A DNA stretch of 64,000 bases from Muscardinus avellanarius (GCA_963383645.1 OY726563.1:38531831-38595830), one strand, 5' to 3'; positions 21,954-32,927 are shown, counted from the stretch's first letter. Program-made: numbers and translations. Notes: a model not told the origin generated them from the sequence alone.

Positions 21954-22159
21954 CTATTGTATTATCAAAGGAACAGAAAAGTATGAAATCTTTCCTCCTC
22001 ATCATAAAGATCACATCTCACCTTCCTATAATAAAGGACAGATTAGTAAGATAAAAGCATAAACAACTTAATCAAGTTTTATGGAATATATGAGTCTTCC
22101 GGAATAAAGACTTAGAGAAAACAATTATTATACTTAAGGATTTTTTTCTTTTTTCTTTT

Positions 22160-22196
<37 letters not shown>
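22160..22196. repeat. (GT)n microsatellite
   Basis: About 18 GT units in the tail of the following antisense SINE. Confidence 0.95.
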
Positions 22197-22200
<4 letters not shown>

Positions 22201-22388
22201 GGGGATTGAACCCAGGGACATTATATCTTCAAGTTACACCCCCGGACCGGTTTTATGTTTTTTATTTTGAAACAGGATCTTGCTAGGTTGAAGAGTCTCC
22301 CTACTTGCTGAGGCTGGCCTTGATCCTGTGATCCTCCTGTCTCCGCCTCCCAAGTCCTGGGATTTCAGGCATGTGATGCTACACCCAG
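22195..22388 (-). mobile_element. older B1-dID SINE
   Basis: Antisense: 'ttactggggattgaacccag' to 'catgtgatgctacacccag'. Confidence 0.85.
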
Positions 22389-23630
22389 TTTATTATGATT
22401 AAGTTTGATGAAGAATGGAACGCTGTGTAGAAATGTGATGGGACCAAAATGGTAAGATCTAACAGGAGTAGACTGGGAATAGCAAGGCCTGTCTGTTCGG
22501 ATTCTTCTTGGCCTTCGTGAATTTCTTCCCTCTGAGTATATGATAGGACACCTGTCACATGAAGATCTTTGGGGGGACTAAAGATAAAGAGGGTGACTTT
22601 TCCAGGTTTTATGGCTTCCTTTGGGAAAGAGGGGTTCTACTTTCTGTGACCCATCTTGGGAAAGGGCAATTCTGCTTCTATAACTTTTTTTTTTGGGTGG
22701 GGGGAGGGACAGGAGACAGAGGAATCAGAGGTCAGAGTGCTTTTTTTCCGAGTCCTTCCAATCTCCTTCAGTTCAAAAGTACTCAGTGTGCTAAGGCACC
22801 ATCCTTTCTGATATTGTGTTCTGAGTTTGCATGTTATATTATCAAGTTTTCTTGGTAAAAATATGTTTATCCATTTTATAAATCAGTTGCAATGTTTATC
22901 TTCTTTGAAAAGAGTCTTAAGCATGGTCCTTATAAACATTTTGTCTAAAGTGGATTGGCTTTTTTATCTTGGTTTTTATGCGATTGAAATAAACACATTT
23001 CCTCGTCACTTGAATTCTTCTTGTCAGATCTTTTTCTTTGGAAAATTATCAGTAGCAAATTAAATCCAACTATTTTAAGCTTCTGTCATCTACAGATAGT
23101 TATTTCATTCTGATGCCTTGCTAAAGGCTCTGCATTCAATACAGGCCAAATTTTTGTCTTTCATGAGCCCTGTGGACAAGGAGTGCATTGGGTATGTCAA
23201 AAGGGACTCTTAAGTTGACAAAGTCTCCATGACCAAACTTTAGTTAGGCTTCTCCAAATCCTCTCCCCAGCTAGGCCTCAAACTTTGGACTTCCTGTTTG
23301 CCTTTGCATTGTGCAATTTTAGTAAGAATCCATTAAGTCAGTCTAATGAGACTCTCCTACCTTCAATATCCGTACCTTATATATCTTATATATACCGTAT
23401 TTTATAAGATACCTTCTGTATCTTATAAAACTCCTTATCCTCTGCTATCTCGTCCCATGAAATGTCTGATCACCTTGGCCTGCCTTCAGCAACAACCCTC
23501 TCAGCTTGGTTTATTGCAGATTTCCAGAGTAGCCGATACTGCCCCTGGGGACAATGAAAGAAAATATAAATACATAAAAAATGCAAATTTGTCACTTCCT
23601 CTATTTATTCATTTAAAGAATGTACATTTC
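22389..23630. other. possible old LTR-element remains, otherwise unassigned
   Basis: No coding signal. The 23170-23560 part ('ggcctcaaactttggacttc', 'taagaatccattaagtcagt', 'cagcaacaaccctctcagct') has the feel of an old retroviral LTR with a downstream R/U5-like end. I could not delimit ends or duplications. Confidence 0.3.
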
Positions 23631-23633
23631 CAG

Positions 23634-23790
23634 CCAAGCATGGTATACATGGTATACCAATCCAGTAATCCCAGATGCCAACCTCAGCAATCTGGTGGGA
23701 CCCTATTTCAAAACAAAAAATAAAATCAGGCTGGGAGTATAGCTTAGAGGTAGAATACACTGTGTTCTATCATGAGCACCCCCCAAAATA
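23634..23790 (+). mobile_element. degenerate B1-dID SINE
   Basis: 'agccaagcatggtatacatg', an internally shortened left half, then 'aggctgggagtatagcttag' to 'tctatcatgagcacc'. Confidence 0.7.
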
Positions 23791-23794
23791 TATT

Positions 23795-23975
23795 TCTATC
23801 TGGGGGTGGTGATGCATTCCTGTAATCCCAGTTACAGGAGGCTGAGACAAGGTTCAAGGCCAGCCTGAGAACTTCACAAGACCCTATTTCAAAATAAAAT
23901 GTACAAAGGGCTGGGGTGTAGCTTGGAGACAGAAATGTATCTGGGTTCAATCACTAGGACCAAATGAAAAAAAAA
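23795..23975 (+). mobile_element. older B1-dID SINE
   Basis: 'tgggggtggtgatgcattcc' through 'gttcaatcactaggaccaaa' plus an A-run. It follows the previous SINE head-to-tail. Confidence 0.8.
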
Positions 23976-24450
23976 AAAGTTTTCAGTGGGGTGGGAGGTT
24001 GCTGAGTAATTTTTTTCTGAAAAAAGTGTAGTAAACCAAATAAATTTAAAAACCTTTGGGTCAGAGTCCTCTGACCCAAATTCTTACCAATTTTCCATCC
24101 ACTGCATCTCCAACCCCTTTCTCTGTGGCTATAAACAGCCCATTCTTTTCTGAGGTCCCCTATCCCCTATTGCCGTAGTCCTGAATTAAAAAAATAACCA
24201 ATTTTCTGTTTTTCTTTGACACTTGGAGTACAGGTTTCAAACAGCAACACTTAGAAAATTTCAAGAACATCCCAGTCGTCTAAGTCAATTGACAGGTGGA
24301 TGAAATCACGAGACTGCCAACCCTAACCCAGAGAAATAAGAAATAAGAAGTAATTACACAGGACTGAATGCACTGACTAGAAATGCTTGCATTTTTTGTT
24401 TGAAATATTACTGATTCTATCATAATGTTCGATTTCTTTCTCTATTTTAC
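23976..24450. other. no feature recognised
   Basis: AT-rich gap between SINE clusters. Confidence 0.4.
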
Positions 24451-24459
24451 TGTGGTAAT

Positions 24460-24500
24460 TCGGGGGCATTCTACCTCCGAGCTGTACTCCCAGCTTTTTT
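24460..24500 (-). mobile_element. ID-like end of a SINE cut by the next one
   Basis: 'gggggcattctacctccgag' to 'tgtactcccagc' is an antisense ID half interrupted by the SINE that follows. Confidence 0.6.
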
Positions 24501-24502
24501 TT

Positions 24503-24702
24503 TTTTTTTTTAACGGAACTAGGGATGGAACCCAGGGGCATTGTAGCTCTGAGCTACATCCTCAGCCCTATTTTTTAGTCTTTTTAAATTGTTGAAACAG
24601 GATCTCACTGAGTTGCCAATGGTCTCACTAAGAACCTTGATCCTCCGGTCTCAGCCTCAGCATGCTGGGATTACAAGTGTGCACCACCATGCCCGGCCCC
24701 AC
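24503..24702 (-). mobile_element. B1-dID SINE nested in another SINE
   Basis: Antisense: T-run, 'aactagggatggaacccagg' to 'tgcaccaccatgcccggcc'. The host SINE continues at 24703. Confidence 0.82.
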
Positions 24703-24850
24703 CAGCTCTTTTTATTTTTCTTGTTTTGAAGAAGGGTCTTGCTAGGTTTCTGAGAGGCTCCCTAAATTGCTGAGAATGGCCTCAAATCTGAAATCCTCCT
24801 GTTTCAGTCTCCTAAATGCTGAGATTATGGGCATGCATCACTGCACGTGT
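24703..24850 (-). mobile_element. B1-like half continuing the interrupted SINE
   Basis: 'tttgaagaagggtcttgcta' to 'gggcatgcatcactgcacg'. It pairs with 24460-24500. Confidence 0.7.
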
Positions 24851-24889
24851 CCTCTATGTTTTAATATAAGAAAATTATCTCTCTCTTTG

Positions 24890-24965
24890 TGGTGCTGGGG
24901 ATAGAACCCATGGTCCCGTGCGTGCTAGGTAAGCTCTCTGCTACTTAGCTACATCCTCAGTCCTC
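24890..24965 (-). mobile_element. ID element
   Basis: Antisense ID: 'gtggtgctggggatagaacc', 'gcgtgctaggtaagctctct', 'cttagctacatcctcagtcc'. It retains the tRNA-like 'gcctagcatg' segment that the B1-dID copies here lack. Confidence 0.75.
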
Positions 24966-24969
24966 TTTA

Positions 24970-25560
24970 TCTTTGTTTTTTTTAAAGTTATCCGCAACTC
25001 CTAACAATTTAGTGTGCACTGTTTATGTGAACTGGTATGAAAAATTTATAAATGATATTTCATTCTCTCTCTCTGCACGACCCCCTTCAGATTTAGAAAC
25101 TCTTTCTGAATCTTCTTATTTTTCATGGCGATATCATTATTTGCATAGGTACAAAAGAACCTGTCTCTTTTTAAAACCACAATATAATTGGGAAAATTGC
25201 TTATGTAACCAAGGCCTTCCTTTAAGTGTCATATTTGAGAATGATGCTCATTTAATCGGGCATGACTAGCCAATTATAAGAAACTAAAGTTGGCTTTATG
25301 GAACCAAGGCTGACAAAGCCTTCTGGGGAAAACTGGCTTGGTAACTAGCTTACAGGATCTCAGTTGTACAGGTGGTAAGGAAGGTAACTTGCCGTTAATC
25401 CCAGGAAAATTCAGATAGTTTGGGGGCCTCAAGAAAAGAGCTATTTTTTCAAGTTTATAGGTACTGCAGGTGAAATCCAGACAGTGATGAGATTCAGGGT
25501 CATTACTCTGAAGCATGGCATCTTGACATTTAAGAAAACAGCAAAAGCAAAAAGGTCTCA
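24970..25560. other. no gene recognised
   Basis: Short frames on both strands (24973-25269 plus, 25274-25573 minus) show no domain or family features. Confidence 0.4.
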
Positions 25561-25562
25561 TA

Positions 25563-25757
25563 AATCCAGGCACAGTGGCACACGTCTGTAACCCCAGTAC
25601 CTGGGAGGGTAAGATAAGAAGATCACAGATTTGAGGCCAGCTTCATAACTTAGTGAGACCCTCAACAACTTAGTGAGACCCTGTTTCAAAAAATAGAAAA
25701 GGTTGGGAGGTATAGCTCAGTGGTAGAATGAGCCTGAGTTTAATCCATACACCAAAA
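25563..25757 (+). mobile_element. older B1-dID SINE
   Basis: 'atccaggcacagtggcacac' through 'gagtttaatccatacaccaa'. Confidence 0.83.
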
Positions 25758-25841
25758 ATACACAAAGTCTTATTCACCTTCACCATTCTCCCCTGAAGAA
25801 AGCCATAAAACAATTCTTTGACCTTTTAAAGTAGGTCATAA

Positions 25842-26127
25842 AGGCCGGGCGTGGTGGCACACGCTTGTAATCCCCGCCCTTGGGAGGCTGAGACAGGATG
25901 ATCACACAGGTTCGAAGCCAGCCTCAGCTACTTAGTGGGACCCTGTTTCCAAATAAAATATAAAATAGGTCTGGGAGTATAGCCTGGAGGTAGAAAGCCT
26001 CTGGGTTCCACCCCCAGTCCCACACAAAAAAAAAAAAAACAACCACACATTTCAGGAGTATCGCACAGGTTCGAAGCCAGCCTCAGCTACTTAGTGAGGC
26101 TCTCAACCACCTAGTAAGACCCTGTTT
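25842..26127 (+). mobile_element. rearranged 'one-and-a-half' B1-dID SINE
   Basis: A full SINE (25843-26030) with an A-tail is followed directly by the inner part of a second left half (26055-26127, 'cgcacaggttcgaagccagc'). A single target duplication 'aaagtaggtcat' brackets the whole (25827-25838 and 26128-26141), so both parts arrived together. Confidence 0.8.
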
Positions 26128-26141
26128 CCAAAGTAGGTCAT

Positions 26142-26462
26142 TAGACCCTGCTGTGGAAGAGATATTCCTGTTTTTTTTTTTTTTTTAAGAAAGGTCCTTA
26201 TCTCTGAAAGCACAGGGATACAGAGAAGAATCTGAAAGCACAGGCTTTGCTAAGTTCTTCCTGGTTTATTACCATTGTATCATACTCATTTGGTTTGATC
26301 ATTTCTAAGCAAAGAAATACACATTTTCCCTGTTTCTCTGAGTCTTCATTTCCTAAAGGCTTCTGGGTCATGTGAAATTTATATTAAATAAATCTGAAAT
26401 TTTTTCTCTTGTTGATCCTTCTTTTATTATATGTGTCTCAGCCATGAACCTAAGGATGGAAA
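26142..26462. other. no feature recognised
   Basis: Contains a short T-run (26170-26187) and a direct repeat 'ctgaaagcacagg' (26204 and 26231). Confidence 0.4.
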
Positions 26463-26465
26463 AGA

Positions 26466-26645
26466 AGGAGCTGGATGTGGTGGCACATGCCTCTAATGCC
26501 AGTACTTGGGAAGCTGAGATGGGAGGATCAGAAGCTTGGGATCAACCTCAGCAATGTAGTAGAGATTCTGTCTCTCTATATAAAAGAAAGTGGCTGGCGT
26601 TGTTGCTCAGTGGTAGAGGTCCCAGGTCCAATCACCAGTACCACA
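26466..26645 (+). mobile_element. older B1-dID SINE, shortened
   Basis: 'aaggagctggatgtggtggc' through 'ggtccaatcaccagtaccac'. The linker is reduced to 'tctctctatataaaag'. Confidence 0.8.
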
Positions 26646-26664
26646 TACATGCAAAATGATAGAA

Positions 26665-26848
26665 AGAAGCGTGCACTTGTAATCCCAGCATTTGGGAGGC
26701 TGAGACAGGAGGACAGCCTCAGCTACTACTTAGTTAGGCTCTTTGAAACTCAGTGAGACCCTGTTTCAAAATAAAGAATAAAAACTAAGGCTGGGAGTGT
26801 AGCTTGGAGGTAGAATGCCTCTGGGTTCCATCGCCAGTACCCCCCCAA
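26665..26848 (+). mobile_element. older B1-dID SINE, 5'-truncated
   Basis: Begins inside the left half at 'gcgtgcacttgtaatcccag' and runs to 'gttccatcgccagtaccccc'. Confidence 0.8.
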
Positions 26849-27029
26849 GAATATTTCCCCCCAACAACAGCAACTAAGAGGCTTTTAAAAGTCCAATCTG
26901 ATATTCCTTATGAAATTTCCTAGCAAATTTACAGACTATTATGTGGTAAATTAACCCCCTTGCTGCATCTGTGTATATAATCAGGGCAAACCTAATAAGA
27001 CCAACTTTATTTTGTGGCTCAAAATAATC

Positions 27030-27235
27030 TGCCAGGCATGGTTGTGCATGCTTGTAATCCAAGTACTTGGTAGGCTGAGACAGGAGGATCATAGGTTTGA
27101 GGCCAGCCTCAGCAACTTAGTGAATATTATCTTAGCAACCTAGTAAGACCTTGTTTCAAAACAAAAAATGCAAAGCGCTTAGGGGTACAGCTCAAAGGTA
27201 GAATGTCCCTGGGTTCAATTCCCAGTGCCATGAAA
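27030..27235 (+). mobile_element. older B1-dID SINE
   Basis: 'gccaggcatggttgtgcatg' through 'gttcaattcccagtgccatg'. Confidence 0.85.
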
Positions 27236-27485
27236 ATAAATCAGATTTGAAAGTAAATATTTATTTATAATTAAGAAAACTTTCCTACTAAATTATAAAA
27301 TTTAAAACATACCATGCAATTTCTAAACCATATGTCATAAAAATGACAACTCTTTCCCATAATATTTTTATTAATTAGCAGTCTGTCACCCTTCCAAGAT
27401 GCATTTATGATTGTATTTACTGCACCATTAAATACTTTCTAATTGGAGAAAAATCATTGCAACTAAGCACCATTAAAAGCTAAAT

Positions 27486-27693
27486 CCTTGGTGTCACACA
27501 CTTGTAATCCCCGCGCTTGGGAGGCGGAGACAGGAGGCTCGTGCTGGTTCGGAGCCAGCCTCGCTAGCTTAAAAGACCCTGTTTCCAAATAAAAATATAA
27601 AATAGGTCTGGGAGTGTAGCCCGGAGATAGAAGGGCTTCCAGGAACCCCAGTACCACCAAAAAAAAAAAAAAAGTACCACCAAAAAAAAAAAA
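27486..27693 (+). mobile_element. B1-dID SINE, 'cttccagg' subtype, with duplicated tail
   Basis: 'ggtgtcacacacttgtaatc' through 'cttccaggaaccccagtacc'. 'agtaccaccaaaaaaa' occurs twice at the 3' end. Target duplication 'aagctaaatcctt'. Confidence 0.9.
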
Positions 27694-28200
27694 AGCTAAA
27701 TCCTTCACTTCTAAATTTACCATATCTGAGTAATTTCTGGCTTTTGTACATTTCAAACCTTACTTCTCTTCACAACTGTTAAAAAAATCTCTCCAGAAAA
27801 AAATGTAAAATGACTTATATCAATGAAAGATCTTATTTACCTCAATCAATAAGGAACCAAGTAGATGTTACAATGAATTCAAAGGCAAAGTCAAAACCCC
27901 TGGAATTTATAAGGAGTAAAATAATGTTGAAACAAATATACAAATGGAGGAGAATTGGCTTTTCCAGAGTGGGGAAAATAGGAAATCAGCTGAACTTCTA
28001 CAAGACAGAAAAGAATTTACATGTCTTTGGGCAAAAGTAACTTTCTATTGCTAGTAGTTTACCATTTATAGAGTAGTACAGTAGCCCCCATACAATCAGA
28101 ATCTGAGATCTCAGAGAGAGTTCTCATAATTTTTTGTTGAGGTGTACTTTTTCTGCTACAGTCTATTTCTTTATCATAAAGAATAATCCTGTTAAAAATT
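27694..28200. other. no gene recognised
   Basis: AT-rich sequence ending in a (TAG)n run at 28203-28230. Confidence 0.4.
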
Positions 28201-28235
28201 AATAGTAGTGGTAGTAGTAGTAGTAGCAGTAGTAA

Positions 28236-28527
28236 TTTGGTACTGGAGATTGAATCCAGGGACATTTCACTTCTGAGCTACACCACCAGCTTTTTTTTTT
28301 TTTTTTTTTGGTGGTACTGGGGTTTCTGGAAGCCCTTCTATCTCCGGGCTACACTTCCAGACCTATTTTATATTTTTATTTGGAAACAGGGTCTTTTAAG
28401 CTAGCGAGGCTGGCTCCGAACCAGTGCGATCCTCCTGTCTCTGCCTCCCAAGCACGGGGATTACAAGCGTGCGCCACCACGCCTGGCAAAGGATTTACAG
28501 GTATGCACCATCACACCAAGCTCCCAG
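28236..28527 (-). mobile_element. older SINE split by a young 'cttccagg' SINE
   Basis: The old antisense copy supplies 28236-28290 ('ggtactggagattgaatcca') and 28493-28527 ('ggatttacaggtatgcacca'). The young antisense SINE at 28300-28492 ('ggtggtactggggtttctgg' to 'gcgccaccacgcctggc') sits inside it. Confidence 0.8.
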
Positions 28528-28549
28528 ATTTAATTTTGTAATTTTTTAT

Positions 28550-28900
28550 GTTTATTTTTTAAATTGGTGCATTGTAATCATATATCACATTGGAATACAA
28601 GACTTGAGAGGATATACAAGCACACATCATCCAATTAGCCCTCATCTAGTCCCCATCCCATTCCCTCCCCCTCCCTTGATCCCATGCTTGTTTGGTGATT
28701 AACTTTGATACATTTGTTCATGTACCTCCTGCGTTTTAAAGAGGCGCCATCCTTCCCTATTCCATACCCTCTGATTGGTCACTTTAGTTGCTTCACTATA
28801 GGGCCCTTTCTATAGCTCGACCTCTTCCTGTTGCCCCTTTCCTCCTAGTTTTTGTTGATCAGGGGAAGCATCTGATTTTTATTTTCTGAGATATTTCTCT
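28550..28900 (-). other. L1 3' UTR module of the composite element
   Basis: Aligns by eye with 31125-31450: 'aaattggtgcattgtaatca', 'cacacatcatccaattagcc', 'ttccctccccctccc', 'gaagcatctgatttttattt'. L1 similarity stops close to where ORF2 would end, so the whole 3' UTR but no coding sequence was retained. Confidence 0.8.
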
Positions 28901-28964
28901 GTGCATGCCGCATTGCAAGTACCGATCCCACTCTTGACGACCCCAATAGTGTCCTGGCTACCTG

Positions 28965-29290
28965 GTGGACTGATCCAGACCTCGCTGGCTCAAGCAGCGG
29001 CCTTGCCTCATGGGGGGGCCCTGATTCTGGTCTCACTGGCCCCGACACCAGCCTAACCCCTCAGCTGGCTCCGATCCCGGCCTCAGAGGCCCCAGTAGCA
29101 GACTTGCCTCACAGCAGGCTCCGATGTCGGCCATTGGCCCCGGCACCGGCCTAACCCCTTGGCAGGCTCCGATCCTGGCCTCGAAGGCCCCAGCACCGGC
29201 CTTGCCTCACGGCAGGCTCCGATCCCAGCTTTGCTGTGTCCGTCGCCAGCCTCAACCCTCGGCAGGCTCCAATTCGAGCACCCTCTTCGC
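28965..29290. repeat. ~50-bp GC-rich VNTR
   Basis: 'ggcaggctccgat'-type cores recur at about 29016, 29066, 29115, 29163, 29213 and 29263, a spacing of 48-50 bp. Alternate units carry 'ggcctaacccct' or 'gccttgcctcac', suggesting a ~100-bp higher-order unit. Confidence 0.85.
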
Positions 29291-29300
29291 CCAACCAATT

Positions 29301-29810
29301 GTCCCACGTTCTCGAGGGTGCGTGGTGGTAGCATTCTGCCTCTGGGGTTATTATTTCAAAGGTTCCAGGTGTAATGCATCAAATCTCTGACTCCCTGACT
29401 ACTGGCCACTCCCATTGCCACTGCCTCCACCATTTCAAATCCTTCCCAAGCTCTTTTTCCACTCTGAATGTTGTCCAGTGTTCCTAACCATGCGTGACGG
29501 TAGCATTCAACATTTGGTGTAGTTTCTCCAAAAAAGTAAGGTTGGTAGAATCCGATTTCTGCTTCTCCTGAATACAAGTCTCCACCGCCATCGCGGAGAC
29601 CGCTTTCAACACCGCCTTTCTCCTTGGTTTCCACTAAACTCTCTCCTTACAGGTGATGTCCAAGATTCTTAACAATATAGAGAAACAGCAGTCCTTCACG
29701 GGGAATTTTTTCCATAAGTTCCAGTTCATTTGGATAAGTTTTGTCTGCATCTCCAGTATCCTGGCATCCGCCACGGCCTTCTTAACCCCTCTCTGATATT
29801 TTTCTTTTTT
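29301..29810. repeat. three diverged ~175-bp monomers
   Basis: Starts near 29301 ('gtcccacgttctcgagggtg'), 29474 ('gtccagtgttcctaaccatg') and 29657 ('gtccaagattcttaacaata'), with shared internal 'gcgtg.yggtagcattc' and ends rich in 'ccrccaccg'. Each is far diverged from the others. Confidence 0.65.
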
Positions 29811-29889
29811 CTTTTCCTTTTCCTTTTTTTTTCAATAAGAGAAGACAGTATGTGTGGTTTGAGGAGGTAGTGGGATCAGGCACTCAGTA

Positions 29890-30448
29890 GCACTGTGACC
29901 CGGCCTGGTTTCCCCATGGGTCCAGCGTGTTCTGCACTACTCCACCTGGGGCCCAGAGCCCTGCAACCCAGGCTCTGGCTGTTCCGGGGTCCAGCGTGCC
30001 CCGCTTGACCCCTGCCCGGGACCCAGGGTCTTACTGGGCCTGGTTTCTCCAGGGGTCTGGCGTGCTATGCACGGTCTGGCCTGAGGCCCAGAGTCCCGCG
30101 ACCTGGACCCCAGCTGTTCCGGGGTTCCGGCATGCCCTGTGTGACCCCTGCCCGGGACGTAGGGTCATACTGGGCCCGGTTTCTCAAGGGGTCTGGAGTG
30201 CTACGCGCAGTCTGGCCCGGGGCCTGGAGTCCCACGACCTGGGCCCCGGCTAGCGTGCCCCGCACCACCCCTGCTCAGGACCCAGGGTCTTACTGGGCTC
30301 AGTTTCTCCAGGGGTCTGGCGTGCTATGCGTGGTCCAGCTGGCATGCCCTGTACGACCGCTGCCCGGGACCCAGGGTCTTACTGGGCTCAGTTTCTCCAG
30401 GGGGCTGGCATGCTACGTGCAGTCTGGTCCGGGGCCCAGAGTCCCGCC
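29890..30448. repeat. ~130-bp GC-rich monomer array
   Basis: The landmark 'gggacccagggtcttactgg' or close variants recurs at 30018, 30154, 30277 and 30366, with a partial unit from about 29895. Units also share 'ctccaggggtctgg' and 'gggcccagagtccc'. Confidence 0.88.
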
Positions 30449-30449
30449 T

Positions 30450-30670
30450 TAATTTTGTAATTTTAATGCTACATTCTATATATTTTTTTACATTTTCTGT
30501 TTTTATTTTTTCATGTTTTTATAGTTTATTAATCTTCATGAAAAATTCACACAGTCACCGCAGATAAAGTCATTTCAGGATCTTTACTCCTTTGGCTGTT
30601 ATCCAATTTCCAGCTCACTTTTTGCCAGCACCAACATTGGCCTTTGCAGTCCCCCTGACTTTTTTCATTG
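30450..30670. other. no gene recognised
   Basis: AT-rich, then a short ribosomal-style or retrocopy-like phrase ('cttttttcattgagtgtttt'), which I cannot assign. Confidence 0.3.
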
Positions 30671-30679
30671 AGTGTTTTT

Positions 30680-30740
30680 TATTTTTGGTGCTGGGTACAG
30701 AACACAGGGTCTTGTACATGCTAATCATATATGCTCAACT
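30680..30740 (-). mobile_element. ID element fragment
   Basis: 'tttttggtgctgggtacaga' to 'catgctaatcatatatgctc', an antisense ID with decayed 3' half. Confidence 0.55.
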
Positions 30741-31053
30741 GTAATCAAAATGCAATAGTTTTGCCCCCTGGTGAGTGCAAAGGTGATAGGCATGACCAGA
30801 AGCTAAACGTGAAATTTTATTACTTGTACCAAGCAAAGGAGGCACTAGAAACAATTCTCAAAGAAGTACATCCGTAAACAAAGAGGGCAGGGGGCAAACT
30901 TAAACGTATTGGGGAAAGATAAATATCCGTATAGAAAAGACTCACCATCACACACACAGGTGGGCACATTCTTGTACCTGCACAGTTCTAAGTCATACAT
31001 CATATGTTAAGAAAAATGGTGGAGAGGAACACCTCTGTGGGTGGGGAATTTAG
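30741..31053. other. no feature recognised
   Basis: Non-repetitive gap. No coding signal. Confidence 0.35.
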
Positions 31054-31463
31054 ATGGTATGTGTGTATGATACCCTACCACTGAGTTAAATCCCATCCCC
31101 AACCCTTTTTCTTTTTTTTTTTATTGGTGCATTGTAGTCTTACATCTTAATGGCATACAAGATGGTAGCGGCATACATGCACACATCATCCAATTAGCCC
31201 TTATCCACTTCCCACCCCATTCCCTCCCTTTTCTCCTTCTCGTGTTTGGCTTAGTGATTGACTTTGGTATGTTTGTGAATGTACATCATGTACATTAGGG
31301 AATTTCCCTCTTCCCCCTTCCCATATTCTTCAGTAAGGTCTCCTTATTTGCTCATCAATAGAATCTCCTTCTTCATCTAGAGTTCCTCCTATGACCCATT
31401 TTATCCCAAGCTTCTGCATATTAGGGAGAGCATCTGATTTCTTACTTTTTCTGATGACTAATC

Positions 31464-32920
31464 TCACTTAGCATAATGTCCTCCAGTTCCATCCATTTCC
31501 CTGAAAATGATGTAATTGAGTTTTTTTTTAATGGCTGAGTAAAATTCCATTGTGTACATATCCCACAGTTTTGTAATCCATTCATCTGTTGATGGACATC
31601 TTGGCTGGTTCCATAGTTTGGCTATGGTGAGTTGTGCAGCTATGAACATAGATACATATGCATTAGTTTGGTAGTTTGGTTTCTTTTCTTTTGGGTAGAT
31701 ACCCAACAGTGGTATTGCTGGATCAAATGGAAGATTTGTTCCCATTCTTCTGAGGATTCTCCATACTGTTTTCCAAAGTGGTTCCACTAATTTGCAATCC
31801 CACCAACAATGTATTAGTTCCCACTTATCCACATCCTTGCCAGCATTTGTTGTTGTTTGTATTTTTAATGATTGCCATTGGAATTGGAATTAGGTGAAAT
31901 CTCAGGGTAGTTTTGATTTGCATCTCTCTGACTGCAAATGATGTTGAACATTTTTCACACATTTATTGGCCATTTGAATTTCTTCTTTTGTAAAGTATCT
32001 ATTTAGTTCACTTGCCCATTTTTGATTGGGTTGTTTTCTTAGTGCTGAGTTTCTTGAGTTCTCTGTATTTATAGATATTAGTCCTTTATTGGAGGAATAG
32101 TAAAAAATCTTCTCCCATTCAGTTGGTTCTCAGATGAGGTTCTTGATAGTTTCCTTTGCTTTACAGAAACTCATCAGTTTCATGAAATCCCACATATTGA
32201 TTTACCTTTTGATTTCTTATGCCTTTGGGGTCTGGTTGAGAAAGTTTTTACCTGTGTCTATATGTTATAGTGTTTGACTTATGTCCACCTCAAGAAGCTG
32301 CAAAGTCTCTGGTCTGATTTCTAAGTCTTTGATCCATCTTCAATTGACTCTGGTACCGGATGAGAAAGTGGGCTTTTTATCCATTTTTTGCATATGGTTA
32401 ACCAGTTTTTCCAACACCATTTGTTAAAGAGGCTATCTTTTTTCCAGTGTGTGTTTCTGAGTCTTCTATTCTGCTCCATTAGTCCATGTGTCTATTTTTG
32501 TGTCAATACCATGCTATTTTTATTACTATGTCTTAGTAGTATAGTTTGAAGTCAGATACTGTGATGCCTCCTGCATGGTTCTTGTTGCTAAAAACTCCTT
32601 TGGCTATTCTGGGTATTTTGTTGTTACAAATGAATTTGAGGACTGATTTTTCCATGTCTGTGAGGAATGACCTTGCTAACCTAATTGTATTGAATCTTTT
32701 ACTTCAGTTTTTGAAGAATGGCCATTTTGATATTTATTCTGCCTCTCCTAAGGTCTTCTTTGATTTCTTTTTCAAATGTTTTATAATTTTCTTTGTAGAG
32801 GTCTTTTACCTCCTTGGTTAGGTTTATTCTTAAGTATTTTTTTGTGGAATATCCTGAGTGGAAGTGTTCTTTGTGTTTCTTTTTCAGTGGATTTGTGGTT
32901 GGTATACAGAAGAGCTTCTG
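31464..32920 (-). pseudogene. L1 ORF2 C-terminal remnant
   Basis: An open stretch of 122 codons at 31464-31832 covers the extreme C-terminal region (WRILRRMGTNLPFDPAIPLL, QPRCPSTDEWI, TMEFYSAIKKK). Upstream sequence continues the ORF2 C-terminal half with several stops and frameshifts. No endonuclease or RT catalytic motif is present. Confidence 0.8.
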
Positions 32921-32927
32921 ATCTTTT

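Larger units (their letters stand above)
28546..30448 (-). mobile_element. composite retroelement: two monomer arrays + VNTR + L1 3' end, no ORFs
   Basis: A 1.9-kb unit bounded by a perfect 16-bp duplication (ttaattttgtaatttt, 28530-28545 and 30449-30464). In minus-strand order: (a) about 4.5 GC-rich monomers, 30448-29890, steps of 136, 123 and 89 bp; (b) a short purine-rich link; (c) three diverged monomers of ~175 bp, 29810-29301; (d) a ~50-bp tandem repeat, about 6-7 copies, 29290-28965; (e) an L1 3' UTR, ~28900-28550, with an A-rich end. No L1 ORF1 or ORF2 is present. The layout recalls both rodent L1 promoters built from monomers and primate SVA elements. It was presumably mobilised by L1 in trans. 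The family is not recognised. Confidence 0.8.

Noticed and set aside
29301..29810. CRISPR-like array suspected from regular repeats
   Set aside because: Repeats are long, diverged and contiguous with no unique spacers; the genome is mammalian.
28965..30448. GC-rich region considered as a CpG-island promoter of a host gene
   Set aside because: It lies wholly within a target-site-flanked insertion and is made of tandem monomers; no exon follows.
29927..30452. Overlapping plus-strand frames with repeated 'ARDPGSYWA...FLQGSGVL' peptides
   Set aside because: The peptide repeats mirror the DNA monomers of the composite element, read antisense to it; a tandem array without stops in GC-rich DNA is expected by chance.
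31464..31832. 122-codon frame considered as a gene
   Set aside because: It is the C-terminal end of L1 ORF2 in a 5'-truncated element.
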